DNA of 64,000 nt from UBA6623 sp965217195 (GCA_965217195.1 CBDCHL010000003.1:744001-808000); one strand, 5' to 3'; positions 44,546-54,259 are shown, counted from the first letter of the stretch. A program made the numbers and translations. Notes: generated from the sequence alone by a model not told the origin.

Positions 44546-46486
44546 ATGAAACGGCCCCGAATCATCCCCCGGCTTCGAGCGGCCTGTTGCGTTCTCGCCG
44601 TCGTCCCCTCTCTCTTCGCGCAACTGACCCAAGCTGCCAAACAGCAAGCCGTCGCGGCACACTTCGAAGCGGGGCAAAAGGCTATGCAGGCCGGGCGGTT
44701 CGTCGTCGCCGAATCGGAGTTCAAGAAGGCTGTAGAGCTGATGCCGGAGGTCGCCGAGGCCCGCGCGAACTTAGGTCTGGTTCTCTACCTTCAAGGCAAA
44801 TATCAAGAGACGGTCGCGGAACTCGAGACGGTAGCGAAGCAACGACCGGACTTGCAGGCGACGAATGTTTTCCTGGGACTGAGCCACCTGAAACTGGGGG
44901 CGCCCGAGAAAGCCGCCCCGCTGCTTGAAAAGGCCCTGCGAGCCTCGCCGTCGAATCTGGAGGCGCGCCGCGCCCTATCGGCGTGCTATCTCGCCGTCGG
45001 ACGTTACAGCGACGCGGTAGTACAGTTTCGAGCCGTTTTTTCTCACGAGCCCGACAAGACCGAAGCCTGGTTCCGCCTCGGCCGCGACTACATGGCTTTG
45101 ATGCGGAACCTGGCAGGGCTGTTGGTCAGCGGCCGACCTGACTCAGCTTGGACATCGCGGCTCGGCGGAGACATGCTGGGGCTGAGCGGGCACTGGGACT
45201 CCGCCATCCCCTACCACGAAGAGACCCTGAAAAAGGTCCCCGGCTTGCGAGGAGTCAACGGCTCACTCGGCGCGGCTCACCTTCAAATGGGTCGCCCGCA
45301 GCAAGCGGAGAAATGTTTTCGGGTTGAGCTCGAGATCGATCCTTGGGATGAAGCCGCGCTTGTCGGGCTCGCGGAAGTCCACCTCGCGCGGGGCGAGGCC
45401 GGCGAGGCATTGGAGCGCCTCACTCAAGTTTGGCGCTCGTCCCCGAATTGGCTGTTCCGGCAAGTGAACTTTCCAGTCTACGAGGTACCTCGGGAAGCAG
45501 CGCTTGCCTTGATTAGCCGGCTCCCGCCCGAGACCGCTGACGGGCCGTCGCATTTCTTGCGGTCGGTCCTCCACGAGGCGGCGGGCCAATCGGCGCAAGC
45601 CGCCGGGCACCGCGCCGCGTTTGAGAAGGCGGTTCGCGGCGCCAAGATTCCCGAGGAGAACGCCGCGACAGCGGAAGAGCTTTTCCGACGGCACCGCTAT
45701 GCCGCCCTCGCGCAATTGCTTAAATCGCGCTCGAAGCTCGATGCGGCGAGCTACCTGATGCTGGGGAAGGCCCAACTCAGCCTGCATGACTACGATGCGG
45801 CGTCGTTGGCCTTCGCCGAAGCCATGGGGCCGGACGACGATTCCCCCGAGGCTGTCTACTGGGCGGTGAAAACTTTTCAGATTCTGGCCGATCTCAGCTT
45901 TCGCCGGGTCGAAGAACTTTCACCCAAGTCGTGGCGTGTCCATCATCTGCGTGCCGAGGCTCATCGTCAACGTCAAGACGACGAAGAGGCGGTCAAGGAG
46001 TATCGGCTGGCGATCAAGCTCAAACCCGACGAAGCCGAACTCTATCGGAGCCTGGGGCTGCTCTACTTTCTCGACAACACGCTGGACCAAGCCCAAGAAG
46101 CGTTCGCGAAGGCGCTCGACCTCGATCCCGGCAACGCTCGCGGGCTCTATTTCATGGGGCGACTGTTTGTCACCAAGCAGCAGCCCGACGAAGCGGTCCC
46201 TTTTCTCGAAGCCGCCCTGCGGCTGGACCCCAACCTCGTCGAAGCACGTCCCAATCTAGGGAAAGCCTACCTGCGGTTGGGGCGCTTCCAAGAGGCGGCG
46301 GTCCAGTTGGAGAAGGGCCTGGCGCTCGACTACTACGGGGATATTCACTATTCGTTGTTTCAAGCTCAGCGCCGCTTGGGCAATAAGGAACTCGCCATGA
46401 AGGCGCTCGAACGCTCCAAGGAAATGCGCAAGAATTCGTTCGCGCGGGACCGCGCCAAGTTTGACCGCTGGCTGAAAGATGAGTGA
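44546..46486 (+). CDS. exported TPR protein paired with CRTAC1, copy 3
   Basis: A 646-residue protein with an export segment (AACCVLAVVPSLFAQLTQAA) and about twelve tetratricopeptide repeats in two blocks: residues ~35-290 (AEARANLGLVLYLQGKYQET; LQATNVFLGLSHLKLGAPEK) and ~395-640 (AELYRSLGLLYFLDNTLDQA; VEARPNLGKAYLRLGRFQEA). Between them is a region of weaker repeats with HRQR-type basic stretches. It ends with TGA overlapping the ATG of the CRTAC1 gene (TGATG at 46484-46488), a classical translational-coupling arrangement. Presumed periplasmic scaffold; partner inferred from pairing. The start at 44546 is preceded by a short AAGG. Confidence 0.87.
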   Translation: MKRPRIIPRLRAACCVLAVVPSLFAQLTQAAKQQAVAAHFEAGQKAMQAGRFVVAESEFKKAVELMPEVAEARANLGLVLYLQGKYQETVAELETVAKQRPDLQATNVFLGLSHLKLGAPEKAAPLLEKALRASPSNLEARRALSACYLAVGRYSDAVVQFRAVFSHEPDKTEAWFRLGRDYMALMRNLAGLLVSGRPDSAWTSRLGGDMLGLSGHWDSAIPYHEETLKKVPGLRGVNGSLGAAHLQMGRPQQAEKCFRVELEIDPWDEAALVGLAEVHLARGEAGEALERLTQVWRSSPNWLFRQVNFPVYEVPREAALALISRLPPETADGPSHFLRSVLHEAAGQSAQAAGHRAAFEKAVRGAKIPEENAATAEELFRRHRYAALAQLLKSRSKLDAASYLMLGKAQLSLHDYDAASLAFAEAMGPDDDSPEAVYWAVKTFQILADLSFRRVEELSPKSWRVHHLRAEAHRQRQDDEEAVKEYRLAIKLKPDEAELYRSLGLLYFLDNTLDQAQEAFAKALDLDPGNARGLYFMGRLFVTKQQPDEAVPFLEAALRLDPNLVEARPNLGKAYLRLGRFQEAAVQLEKGLALDYYGDIHYSLFQAQRRLGNKELAMKALERSKEMRKNSFARDRAKFDRWLKDE

Positions 46487-48153
46487 TGCGGATCTCGATC
46501 CGACCGCTTGCGCGTTTTTCGGCCCTTACAGCCGCGCTCGCGGCTGCGTTTATCTGTGGAGAACTTCGAGCACAATCGTCCATCGTTTTCCGCGACCGCG
46601 CCTGGCTAGCCGGCATCGACTTTGCCCTCGAAAATCATCCCACCGCTGATAAGCACATGATCGAAACGATGGCCGGGGGAGTGGCGGCATTCGACGCCGA
46701 CGGGGACGGGGCCGTTGACATTTTCTTTACGAACGGTGCCGTGATTCCGTCGCTGAAGAAAGAGTCGCCCAAATACGCCAACCGGCTGTACCTCAACGAC
46801 GGCCGAATGCATTTTACCGACGTGACTGAACGAGCCGGTGTCGCCGGACGCGGCTACTCCATGGGGGCCGCGGCGGCCGACTATGACAACGACGGCGACG
46901 TCGATCTATTCGTGGCGGGCGTTTTTGAGAACATCCTTTATCGCAATGAGGGTGCGGGCCGATTTGAAGACGTCACGGCAGCTTCCGGCATCCGGGAGGG
47001 CGAGTGGTCGGTCGCCGGTGGTTGGTTCGATTACGACAACGACGGCTTTCTCGACCTATTCGTTGTCAACTACGCGGACTGGGAGCTTGGCTCCGATCCG
47101 TTTTGCGGCGATCGCGAAAAGAATCTGCGCGCCTATTGCGGTCCGGAACATCTTCAGCCGATCCCGAACCGCCTTTACCGTAACCAGGGAGACGGCACTT
47201 TCAAGGATGTCAGTCGCGCTTCCGGAATTGCCGACCATGCCGGGCGTGGAATGAGTGTCGCCTTCGGTGATGCCGACGGAAACGGAACGCTCGACGTGAT
47301 CGTAACGAACGACAATCTCCCGAACTTTCTTTTCGTCAACCAAGGCGACGGTACTTTTGAAGAAGGCGGTCTGTTTGCCGGCGTCGCGCTGCTCGAGCAC
47401 GGCGATCCGGTGGCAAGCATGGGGGTCGATTTTCGCGATTACAACAACGACGGGCTGGCCGACATCGCGGTGACGGCGCTTATCGCTGAGACCTTTCCTC
47501 TGTTTCGCAACGCCGGCGACGGCTTTTTTGAAGATGCAACAGGCATCTCGGGACTTGCAAAACTTACGAGCCGGCGCAGCGGCTGGGGCAACGGTTTGTT
47601 CGACTTCGACAACGACGGCTGGAAAGATTTATTCACCGCCAATTCCCACGTCAACGATCTGATCGAAACCTTCGAGGAGACGACGCCCTACAAGGAACCG
47701 AACAGCGTTTTCGCGAATCGCGGCAACGGAAAGTTTCATGATGTTTCAGCGCAAGCGGGCTCGCAGTTTCAGACCGCGCGGGTGCATCGTGGCGCGGCGT
47801 TCGCTGACTTCAATCGCGACGGCCGCATTGACGTCGTTGTCAGCTCGCTAGGCGGACCGGCCGAGCTGTGGGAAAACATCAGCCCCGGCGGCAATCACTG
47901 GCTGCATCTCCGGCTCACCGGAACCAAGAGCAATCGGGACGGCATCGGCGCACAGGTTCTCATTGACGGGGGCCAACACAATACCATGACGTCGGCGGTG
48001 AGTTACGCCTCTTCCAGCCACGACGGCGTCCACTTCGGGCTCGGCAAAGCGGCTTCGGTGAAGAAGGTCGAAATTCGCTGGCCGAGCGGAACGGTTCAGA
48101 CTTTAGAGGATGTTGAAACCAACCGCGCGGTAGAGGTTCGCGAGGAAGACTGA
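46486..48153 (+). CDS. CRTAC1 family protein (FG-GAP + ASPIC/UnbV), copy 3
   Basis: A 555-residue exported protein with a signal peptide (FSALTAALAAAFICGELRAQ). FG-GAP-type calcium loops are AFDADGDGAVDIFF, DYDNDGDVDLFV, DYDNDGFLDLFV, DADGNGTLDVIV, DYNNDGLADIAV, DFDNDGWKDLFT and DFNRDGRIDVVV. The C-terminal ASPIC/UnbV domain includes SNRDGIGAQVLIDGG and VHFGLGKAASVKKVEIRWPS. The ATG at 46486 overlaps the TPR stop; a GTG one codon earlier is the alternative. It is intact, in contrast to copy 2. It converges with the multihaem cytochrome gene at 48208, only 54 bp away. Confidence 0.9.
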   Translation: MRISIRPLARFSALTAALAAAFICGELRAQSSIVFRDRAWLAGIDFALENHPTADKHMIETMAGGVAAFDADGDGAVDIFFTNGAVIPSLKKESPKYANRLYLNDGRMHFTDVTERAGVAGRGYSMGAAAADYDNDGDVDLFVAGVFENILYRNEGAGRFEDVTAASGIREGEWSVAGGWFDYDNDGFLDLFVVNYADWELGSDPFCGDREKNLRAYCGPEHLQPIPNRLYRNQGDGTFKDVSRASGIADHAGRGMSVAFGDADGNGTLDVIVTNDNLPNFLFVNQGDGTFEEGGLFAGVALLEHGDPVASMGVDFRDYNNDGLADIAVTALIAETFPLFRNAGDGFFEDATGISGLAKLTSRRSGWGNGLFDFDNDGWKDLFTANSHVNDLIETFEETTPYKEPNSVFANRGNGKFHDVSAQAGSQFQTARVHRGAAFADFNRDGRIDVVVSSLGGPAELWENISPGGNHWLHLRLTGTKSNRDGIGAQVLIDGGQHNTMTSAVSYASSSHDGVHFGLGKAASVKKVEIRWPSGTVQTLEDVETNRAVEVREED

Positions 48154-48207
48154 CAAGGCTCTATCGGGGCGGCCCGATTCCCGGGGCGTTAGAGGTGCCG
48201 CGCTGCC

Positions 48208-50064
48208 TCACTGGCCCGCGTTGGCGGCGTCGATCTTGCGAAGCAACTCCCGGATCTCCGCGTCGTTGGGGTGGAGCTCGACATGGCGCCGAATGGTTTC
48301 CTCGGCTTCGGGGAAACGCTTGAGTTGGATCAACGTGAACGTTCGCATCCTCGACAGACGACGCGAAAACGGAGCTCGATCCAACCCTTGATCGACAATC
48401 TCGAGAGCCTTCTCGCCTCGACCCGAACGGTTAAGGATTTCGGCCAGATCGTTGTACACGCTGTCGATATTACTGTTTGCTTCGGCCGCCTTTGTTAGAT
48501 ATGCAATCGCCTTCCGGTCCCCTTCCGGCGTCTTCTCCAGCTTGGCTTGATGGCCAAGACCGGCCAGCACCATCGGGTCCGTGGGATCACCCTTGGCCAG
48601 CTGGGCCAGCAACTCGAACGGCTGGGTCTTGTAGGCCGGCTTCTTGATCGCGATTTCCGCAAACGCTCGGAAGCGCGTAACCAAGGGCAAGTCGACCGTT
48701 TCGCTATCCCCTGGCGGATTGAGCAAAAGCAGGCCGGCCAAACCCGGCGTCTCACGCTCGAACACATCGTCGGGAGGCGGAGCGTCGGGACGGCGTGGAA
48801 TGCGGTGGTTGGTCAGTGCCGTGTGACGGATGCGCTCGAGATCGCTGCGCGGCATATGGCAACCGGTGCAGTCATTCGCCGGAGTGCGCGCCTGCCTCTC
48901 GGCGACCGAAATGCCGCAGGCTTCGTTCGTATGGCACGTAAGGCATTGGTCTCGATAATAGGAGACCTTGGCCGCCGGTTCGGGCGGGTTGTGAACCTCA
49001 TGGCAGCTAAAGCAACTCAGCCTTCCCTCGCTTGCGCGGAAGCAGCGGCTGGTTTCCATCCCAAAGTGATGTTCGAGCAGCACACTTGTACCCGCCGACC
49101 GTTCAACGGCGACCTTCAGAATCGCCAATGTGTCGACCAGATACGTTCCCGGGCGGAAATCGAAGTGCGTCTTACCGGGTAACAAAGTTCGTGCGTCACC
49201 CCATTGGTGGCATTGCATACAGACGTTCTCACCCAGCCGGGCGGGCGCCTTCGAAGGGTCGAAGATCGTATGATCAACCGCCGTGGACACTTCGAGGCTC
49301 TCGAGCCGGGCCGCGACATGAGCCTCGCCGGGGCCGTGGCAATTTTCGCAACCGATCGCCGCTTCCTCGAAAGCAGGATCTTCATAGAAGCCCGGCTTGC
49401 CTTCCATGGGATTCGGACGACCGACGTGGCAGGCAATGCAACTGGCTTCGATCTGACGACTAAAGCCCAAGTCGTCCGTCTCGTAGCCGGGTGAGAGTTC
49501 CCATGAGCCGCTGGTCGTGTAATACGAAAGCGGCGCTTGAAAGAGGTGACGCCCACGGCGGACCAAGTAGCTGATGCCGTGAGTGCCGGAACCCATGGCG
49601 TATTCAAGCTTGTGGGTTGTCCGAAAGACCTCATTCCCGGACGGGTCGAGTTCGTATTCCGTTTGAAATAGCTCGTCTCCGCGGCGCGCAACCTCGTAAT
49701 GGCGGTTGAAGCGCGGATGCTCGACCGTCACCGAGGACGGCACGAGCTTCAGTTGTGCCTTATCGGCGGCCGAGCTGGTCGAACGGCCCATGGCGGAGTT
49801 GAAGTAGGCTTCGTAGATCGGCTGGTGGCATCCACGGCATGCCTTCGATCCGAGATAGGCGACATCGGAGCGGGTGGTTTCGTAGCGGAGCGGCGTGGCG
49901 GCGCGGCTCGAAAAGATCGGCAATCCAGTCGAGAAAAGCGTCAAGAGCGCACCGAGGAGTAGCCGTCGGCGAGCGATGTGTGAGTAAGCCGCCTGACGGC
50001 CGACCGCTAGTTCGGGAACCGCGGCTCCGGCGGAGAGCGTCGAAAGTTGCGGCCGCGGCGTCAT
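48208..50064 (-). CDS. seven-haem c-type cytochrome with C-terminal TPRs
   Basis: A 618-residue exported protein. The start at 50064 is chosen because it precedes a single hydrophobic signal/anchor (ARRRLLLGALLTLFSTGLPI); longer in-frame reading upstream runs into a dispersed repeat. Seven CXXCH haem-binding motifs follow: CRGCH (residues ~76-80), CIACH, CENCH, CMQCH, CFSCH, CLTCH and CTGCH, up to about residue 430. The C-terminal ~180 residues are tetratricopeptide-like (YLTKAAEANSNIDSVYNDLA; AEETIRRHVELHPNDAEIRE). Such proteins are periplasmic electron carriers; the haem pattern resembles cytochrome c554/NrfA-like multihaem folds only loosely, so the substrate is unassigned. It lies tail-to-tail with CRTAC1 copy 3. 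Confidence 0.9.
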   Translation of the reverse strand: MTPRPQLSTLSAGAAVPELAVGRQAAYSHIARRRLLLGALLTLFSTGLPIFSSRAATPLRYETTRSDVAYLGSKACRGCHQPIYEAYFNSAMGRSTSSAADKAQLKLVPSSVTVEHPRFNRHYEVARRGDELFQTEYELDPSGNEVFRTTHKLEYAMGSGTHGISYLVRRGRHLFQAPLSYYTTSGSWELSPGYETDDLGFSRQIEASCIACHVGRPNPMEGKPGFYEDPAFEEAAIGCENCHGPGEAHVAARLESLEVSTAVDHTIFDPSKAPARLGENVCMQCHQWGDARTLLPGKTHFDFRPGTYLVDTLAILKVAVERSAGTSVLLEHHFGMETSRCFRASEGRLSCFSCHEVHNPPEPAAKVSYYRDQCLTCHTNEACGISVAERQARTPANDCTGCHMPRSDLERIRHTALTNHRIPRRPDAPPPDDVFERETPGLAGLLLLNPPGDSETVDLPLVTRFRAFAEIAIKKPAYKTQPFELLAQLAKGDPTDPMVLAGLGHQAKLEKTPEGDRKAIAYLTKAAEANSNIDSVYNDLAEILNRSGRGEKALEIVDQGLDRAPFSRRLSRMRTFTLIQLKRFPEAEETIRRHVELHPNDAEIRELLRKIDAANAGQ

Positions 50065-50743
50065 GGCGATTCGGGATCGGCGTTTGCCGCCGGTGTTGAT
50101 TATCCCATGGGCCGGCCCGGCAGTCAGACCCTTGGCAAGAAGACCGGGGGCCACTCCCGGGGGAGACTTCTTGCGGATCGTCACCCTTCGTAACTTCCGG
50201 GCCCTCACGTTGGATGCCGCTCGATGCCTCACAGGCGCTAACTTAAAGGATTGCTCGGCTTTCGCGCATAGATTTTCAGCCCAAGATCGTGCGCCGACAG
50301 GTCGTAAGAAGACGGTTGCGAACATGGACCCGGGGCGAGGTGGAATCGGACGATCTTTCCTACGCCCCGTCCGGGGCTTTTCGTCAATTGCGTAAGGGAC
50401 CCCGGGTTTCGCTTCGCTCACCCGGGGCTACTATCCCGCGCCCCCTGCCGGGGGCTGACGCCGGCCAGGGGCCGGCGTTGGGGGAGCATTCGTTCGCTGA
50501 CACCACCCGAGGCAGGAAATCCGTCGTCCTTAAGTTGGCGCTTATGGGGAGGCCCGGGGAGGGGCCGCCTCTCGCGGATCGGTTTTGGGGGCATTTCAAG
50601 CCGACGCCGGCGTGTATGGAGCAACACAATAAACCTTGCAAACTCTCCGTTTCGGGGTTGCGGCGGTGTTCGGTGGTATGAGACTTTAAGAGCACTACGG
50701 ACTGGGGTCGGTAGTGTCTATATTCTTTTTAGGAGGAAGTCTC
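50065..50743 (+). other. divergent leader between multihaem cytochrome and TonB receptor 2
   Basis: About 680 bp separate the two divergent starts. The only recognised feature is a full copy of repeat family C at 50350-50463. The right-hand part contains GC-rich short repeats (GGCCCGGGGAGGGGCC, around 50551) and the leader of the receptor gene, with a strong AGGAGG at 50731. No additional gene is supported. Confidence 0.5.
50350..50463 (-). repeat. dispersed structured repeat family C, full copy 2
   Basis: Three stem-loops in the reverse order of copy 1: GCCCC/GGGGC (50364-50377), CCCCGGGT/ACCCGGGG around TTCGCTTCGCTC (50400-50427), and GCCCCC/GGGGGC (50440-50455). Stem bases differ from copy 1 (for example CCCACGGT/ACCGTGGG there) yet remain complementary, so the fold is conserved rather than the sequence. 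Confidence 0.7.
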
Positions 50744-53700
50744 ATGAACGCAAGAGATTCGCGTGCGTTAGCGTTGACGTGTGTCTGCGTGTTGCTGCTC
50801 AGCGGAGTCGCAATCGGTCAGACGTTCTATGGTGCCGTCGTCGGAACCGTCCAAGACGGCACCGGCGCCGTCATTCCGGGCGCAGAGGTGACCATCATCA
50901 ACCTGGCCACCGGTGCTCAATTGACCCAAGAGACCGGCGATGCCGGCCTCTATCGTTTCGTCGCCTTGAACCCGGGGCAGTATCGCCTCGAGGCGACGTC
51001 CGCCGGCTTCAAGCAGTTTGTCCAAGAGCCGATCGCCGTCGAAGTCGAGGCGAACGTTCGCATCGACCCGATCATGGAGATTGGTGAAGTCACTGAAGTC
51101 GTCGAGGTAACGGCGGAAACGCCGCTGCTGCAATCGCAAACCTCGTCGCTGGGCCAGGTCGTCGAAGCCAGAAAAGTGACCGAAGCGCCTTTGAACGGGC
51201 GCAACGTCCTCAATCTGGTTGCCCTGGTACCGGGCGTCGTCCCGCAGGGCCAGTCGATGCAGAGTCCGACCGGGGTTAACATCTTCGCTTGGGGCAACTA
51301 TCAGATCGGCGGGGGGCAGTCGAACCAGAGCGCGACCACGATCGACGGCGCGCCCGTCAACATGAGCTACGTCAACTTGCTTGCTCTCGTGCCGACGCAA
51401 GACTCGGTCCAGGAATTCAAGGTGCAGACCAACAACCTGGGCGCCGAGTTCGGGCGTTTCTCCGGCGGCGTCATCAACATGACGACCAAGTCGGGCGGGA
51501 ACCAGTTCCACGGAACGGCCTATGAGTTTCTGCGCAACAAGGCGTTGAACTCGAACACGTTCTTCAATAATGCCAGCGGCATCGGGCGTCCCCCGTTTAC
51601 CCAGAACCAGTGGGGCGCGAACGTCGGCGGTCCGATCTTGAAGGACCAGTTGTTCTTCTTCTCCTCCTACGAAAGCTATCGACAGCGCGCGGGCCGGTCG
51701 TTGTTGCTCGACTCGCCGACGACTTTGATGCAGGGCGGCGACTTCTCGGAGCTCGATGTTCCGATCCACGATCCGTTCTCGATTGCGAGCGCCGAAGACA
51801 TCCCGAGGACTCCGTTCCCCAACAACAAGATTCCCTCCTCGATGATAGACCCGACGTCGAAGACGCTGAGCGGCTTGTGGGCGCAGCCCAATCTGCCGGG
51901 GCTCAGCCTCAACTATGCCGGCAACGCCAGCGATGGCGGCAACAACGACCAAATCACCGAAAAGGTGGATTGGAACGCCAGCGATAAGCACCGCATGATG
52001 GTGCGCTGGACCTGGTGGGACAACTTGACCTTCGGTGTGGATCCCTACGGGACCGGCGCCCACATCGACGCGGGTCCGGAAGATTTCACGACGAATCAAA
52101 TCGTTCTGGCCGACACCTATATGATTTCGCCGACAACCATTTTAGACCTTCGCCTGAACTGGGTTCGGTTCCGTTATAACCGCTCGCCGGCGAGCCAGGG
52201 CATTGACCTGACCCAATTCGCTTGGCCGACGTCGCTCGCCAACTCGATCGCGGAGCCCTTGCGCCATATTCCCACGCCCTGCGTGGAGAGTTACTCGCTG
52301 TTCTGCGCCCAGGGCACGGGGAGCACGATTATCGCACGGCAGGAAAATTACTCGATTCTGCCCAGCATGACGATGATCCGCGGACGCCACACGTTGAAGG
52401 TCGGCGGCGACGCGCGGCGGCTGCCGCACAACTATGCGCAGAGCAACACGCCGAGCGGCATCTTCAGCTTCAACGCCAACTTCACGGCGGACGACCCCTT
52501 CAACCCCGTGGGAGGGTGGGGTTATGCTTCGTTCCTCCTGGGTACCGGAACCGGTGGCGGCATCAACACGCCGGGCCTCGTCGCCAGCCAGATGCTCTAC
52601 GGCGCCGCATACGTCAACGACCAGTGGCAGGTGAACGACAAGCTGACCGTCAACATCGGATTGCGCTACGAGAGATCCGGTAACTACTCCGAGCGTTACG
52701 ACAACATCGTGTTTCTTGCCTTGGACGCGCCCAATCCGTTGGCGCAAGAGACCGGACTTGACCTGAAGGGTTCGTTGGGCTTGGTGAACTCGCCTCTTCG
52801 CGACAGCAGGACGGCGATCGATGACCGTAACCAATGGGCGCCTCGGTTGGGAATCGCCTATCGGCTTAACGAGTCGACGGTGATCCGCACCGGCTACGGC
52901 ATCTTCTGGCTGCCCAACGATGTCGCCTTTTCGACGGCGCCGAACATCATGATCATCAACACGATCCAGACGCCATGGGTCACCTCGCTCGACGGCGGCG
53001 TGACGCCGTTCCGGCTCCTTAACAACCCCGCCCCCGAGGGCATCTTGTCGCCTCCGGGGCGCGATCCGGAGTTCCTGAACACTCTTATCGGCGGGTTGGG
53101 AATCCTCGCTCCGGTCCCGGATCAGCCGCTGGGTTACATGCAGCAGTGGAACCTCAACATCCAACACCAATTCAAGAACGGGTTGCTGGTGGACGTGGCC
53201 TATGCCGGGTCCAAGGGGACCAGCCTTCCGGTATCCGCGCAAACGATCAACCAGTTGCCCGATCAGCATCTCTCCCTTGGAACCGCCCTGAACGATCAGG
53301 TTCCGAATCCGTTCTTCGGGAGTTCCATTGCGCCCGGCGGGCTTTCTCAACCGACCATTGCCCGCGGGCAACTATTGCGGCCTTTCCCGCAGTTCACGGA
53401 TGTCTCCATGGCCGGGCCAACGAACCGCAGCTCAACCTGGCACTCCTTCCAGGCCAAGGTGGAGAAACGCTTCAGCGGCGGCGGCAGTATTCTGGCGACG
53501 TACACAGCCGCCAAGCTGATCACCGACGCGGGAACGTTGACCGGTTGGCTCGACGGCCTCGAGGGCTTCAGCGCTCAGGGCTGGGCCACGGGCGGCAACA
53601 ACAACGACCTCCGCTCTCTCAAGTCATTGGCGGCCTTCGACGTCTCACAGCGCTTCGTGCTCAGCTACGTCTTGGACCTGCCGTTCGGCAAGGGCCGGCG

Positions 53701-54196
53701 CTACGGCAACAGCATGTCGGGTGCGGCCAACGCGATCCTGGGCGGCTGGGGCATCAACGGCGTCACCACCATCCAGACCGGTTTCCCGCTCGGCGTAACC
53801 GCTTCGCAGAACCTGTCGAACTCGTTCGGCGGCGGCCAGTTCCCGGACAACAACGGGCAGAGCGCCGCCTTGACCGGTGATCCCCAAACCCGGCTGAATC
53901 GGTACTTCAATACCGATGTATTCAGCCAGCCCGAGGCCTTCACCTTCGGCAACAGCGGCCGCATCTTGCCTGATGTACGGGGTCCCGGCCTCAACCAGTG
54001 GAGCTTCGCGCTCTTCAAGCGAACCAACGTCACGGAGGGGGTGGGGATCGAATTCCGAACGGAATTCTTTAATCTCTTCAACACGCCGCTCTTCCGCCAC
54101 CCAGGGACGGCCTTGGGGACTCCGCAGTTTGGGGTCATCACCGGAACGCGCGGTAATCCACGTCTGGTGCAGTTCGGTTTGCGCGTGCGGTTCTGA
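50744..54196 (+). CDS. Oar-like TonB-dependent receptor with carboxypeptidase regulatory-like domain, 2
   Basis: A 1150-residue outer-membrane receptor. The start at 50744 is set by the strong AGGAGG at 50731-50736. It has a signal peptide (LALTCVCVLLLSGVAIGQ), then a carboxypeptidase regulatory-like domain (GAVVGTVQDGTGAVIPGAEV; GLYRFVALNPGQYRLEATSA), a plug region (VTEAPLNGRNVLNLVALVPG; FGRFSGGVINMTTKSGGNQF) and a long barrel ending in the terminal Phe (VQFGLRVRF). It is more typical in sequence than receptor 1, with the NGRN plug motif that receptor 1 lacks. TonB-driven uptake of a bulky nutrient is the probable role; ligand unknown. It is followed by a good terminator at 54228. Confidence 0.93.
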   Translation: MNARDSRALALTCVCVLLLSGVAIGQTFYGAVVGTVQDGTGAVIPGAEVTIINLATGAQLTQETGDAGLYRFVALNPGQYRLEATSAGFKQFVQEPIAVEVEANVRIDPIMEIGEVTEVVEVTAETPLLQSQTSSLGQVVEARKVTEAPLNGRNVLNLVALVPGVVPQGQSMQSPTGVNIFAWGNYQIGGGQSNQSATTIDGAPVNMSYVNLLALVPTQDSVQEFKVQTNNLGAEFGRFSGGVINMTTKSGGNQFHGTAYEFLRNKALNSNTFFNNASGIGRPPFTQNQWGANVGGPILKDQLFFFSSYESYRQRAGRSLLLDSPTTLMQGGDFSELDVPIHDPFSIASAEDIPRTPFPNNKIPSSMIDPTSKTLSGLWAQPNLPGLSLNYAGNASDGGNNDQITEKVDWNASDKHRMMVRWTWWDNLTFGVDPYGTGAHIDAGPEDFTTNQIVLADTYMISPTTILDLRLNWVRFRYNRSPASQGIDLTQFAWPTSLANSIAEPLRHIPTPCVESYSLFCAQGTGSTIIARQENYSILPSMTMIRGRHTLKVGGDARRLPHNYAQSNTPSGIFSFNANFTADDPFNPVGGWGYASFLLGTGTGGGINTPGLVASQMLYGAAYVNDQWQVNDKLTVNIGLRYERSGNYSERYDNIVFLALDAPNPLAQETGLDLKGSLGLVNSPLRDSRTAIDDRNQWAPRLGIAYRLNESTVIRTGYGIFWLPNDVAFSTAPNIMIINTIQTPWVTSLDGGVTPFRLLNNPAPEGILSPPGRDPEFLNTLIGGLGILAPVPDQPLGYMQQWNLNIQHQFKNGLLVDVAYAGSKGTSLPVSAQTINQLPDQHLSLGTALNDQVPNPFFGSSIAPGGLSQPTIARGQLLRPFPQFTDVSMAGPTNRSSTWHSFQAKVEKRFSGGGSILATYTAAKLITDAGTLTGWLDGLEGFSAQGWATGGNNNDLRSLKSLAAFDVSQRFVLSYVLDLPFGKGRRYGNSMSGAANAILGGWGINGVTTIQTGFPLGVTASQNLSNSFGGGQFPDNNGQSAALTGDPQTRLNRYFNTDVFSQPEAFTFGNSGRILPDVRGPGLNQWSFALFKRTNVTEGVGIEFRTEFFNLFNTPLFRHPGTALGTPQFGVITGTRGNPRLVQFGLRVRF

Positions 54197-54227
54197 CCGC
54201 CTGACCAGGCTTAACGCGTAACTTTAC

Positions 54228-54259
54228 AGGGCGCGGTATCCGTCAGGATGCCGCGCCCT
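54228..54259 (+). terminator. probable intrinsic terminator after TonB receptor 2
   Basis: Stem AGGGCGCGG / CCGCGCCCT, extended by ATCC / GGAT inside with one mismatch and loop GTCA, 32 bp after the stop codon. It is followed by TTCC and, 15 bp later, CTTTTTCTTG, a moderate T-rich tail. Confidence 0.65.

Noticed and set aside
50065..50421. A ~120-residue N-terminal extension of the multihaem cytochrome
   Set aside because: The upstream frame runs through the structured repeat at 50350-50463 and lacks conserved features; the signal peptide begins just after 50064.
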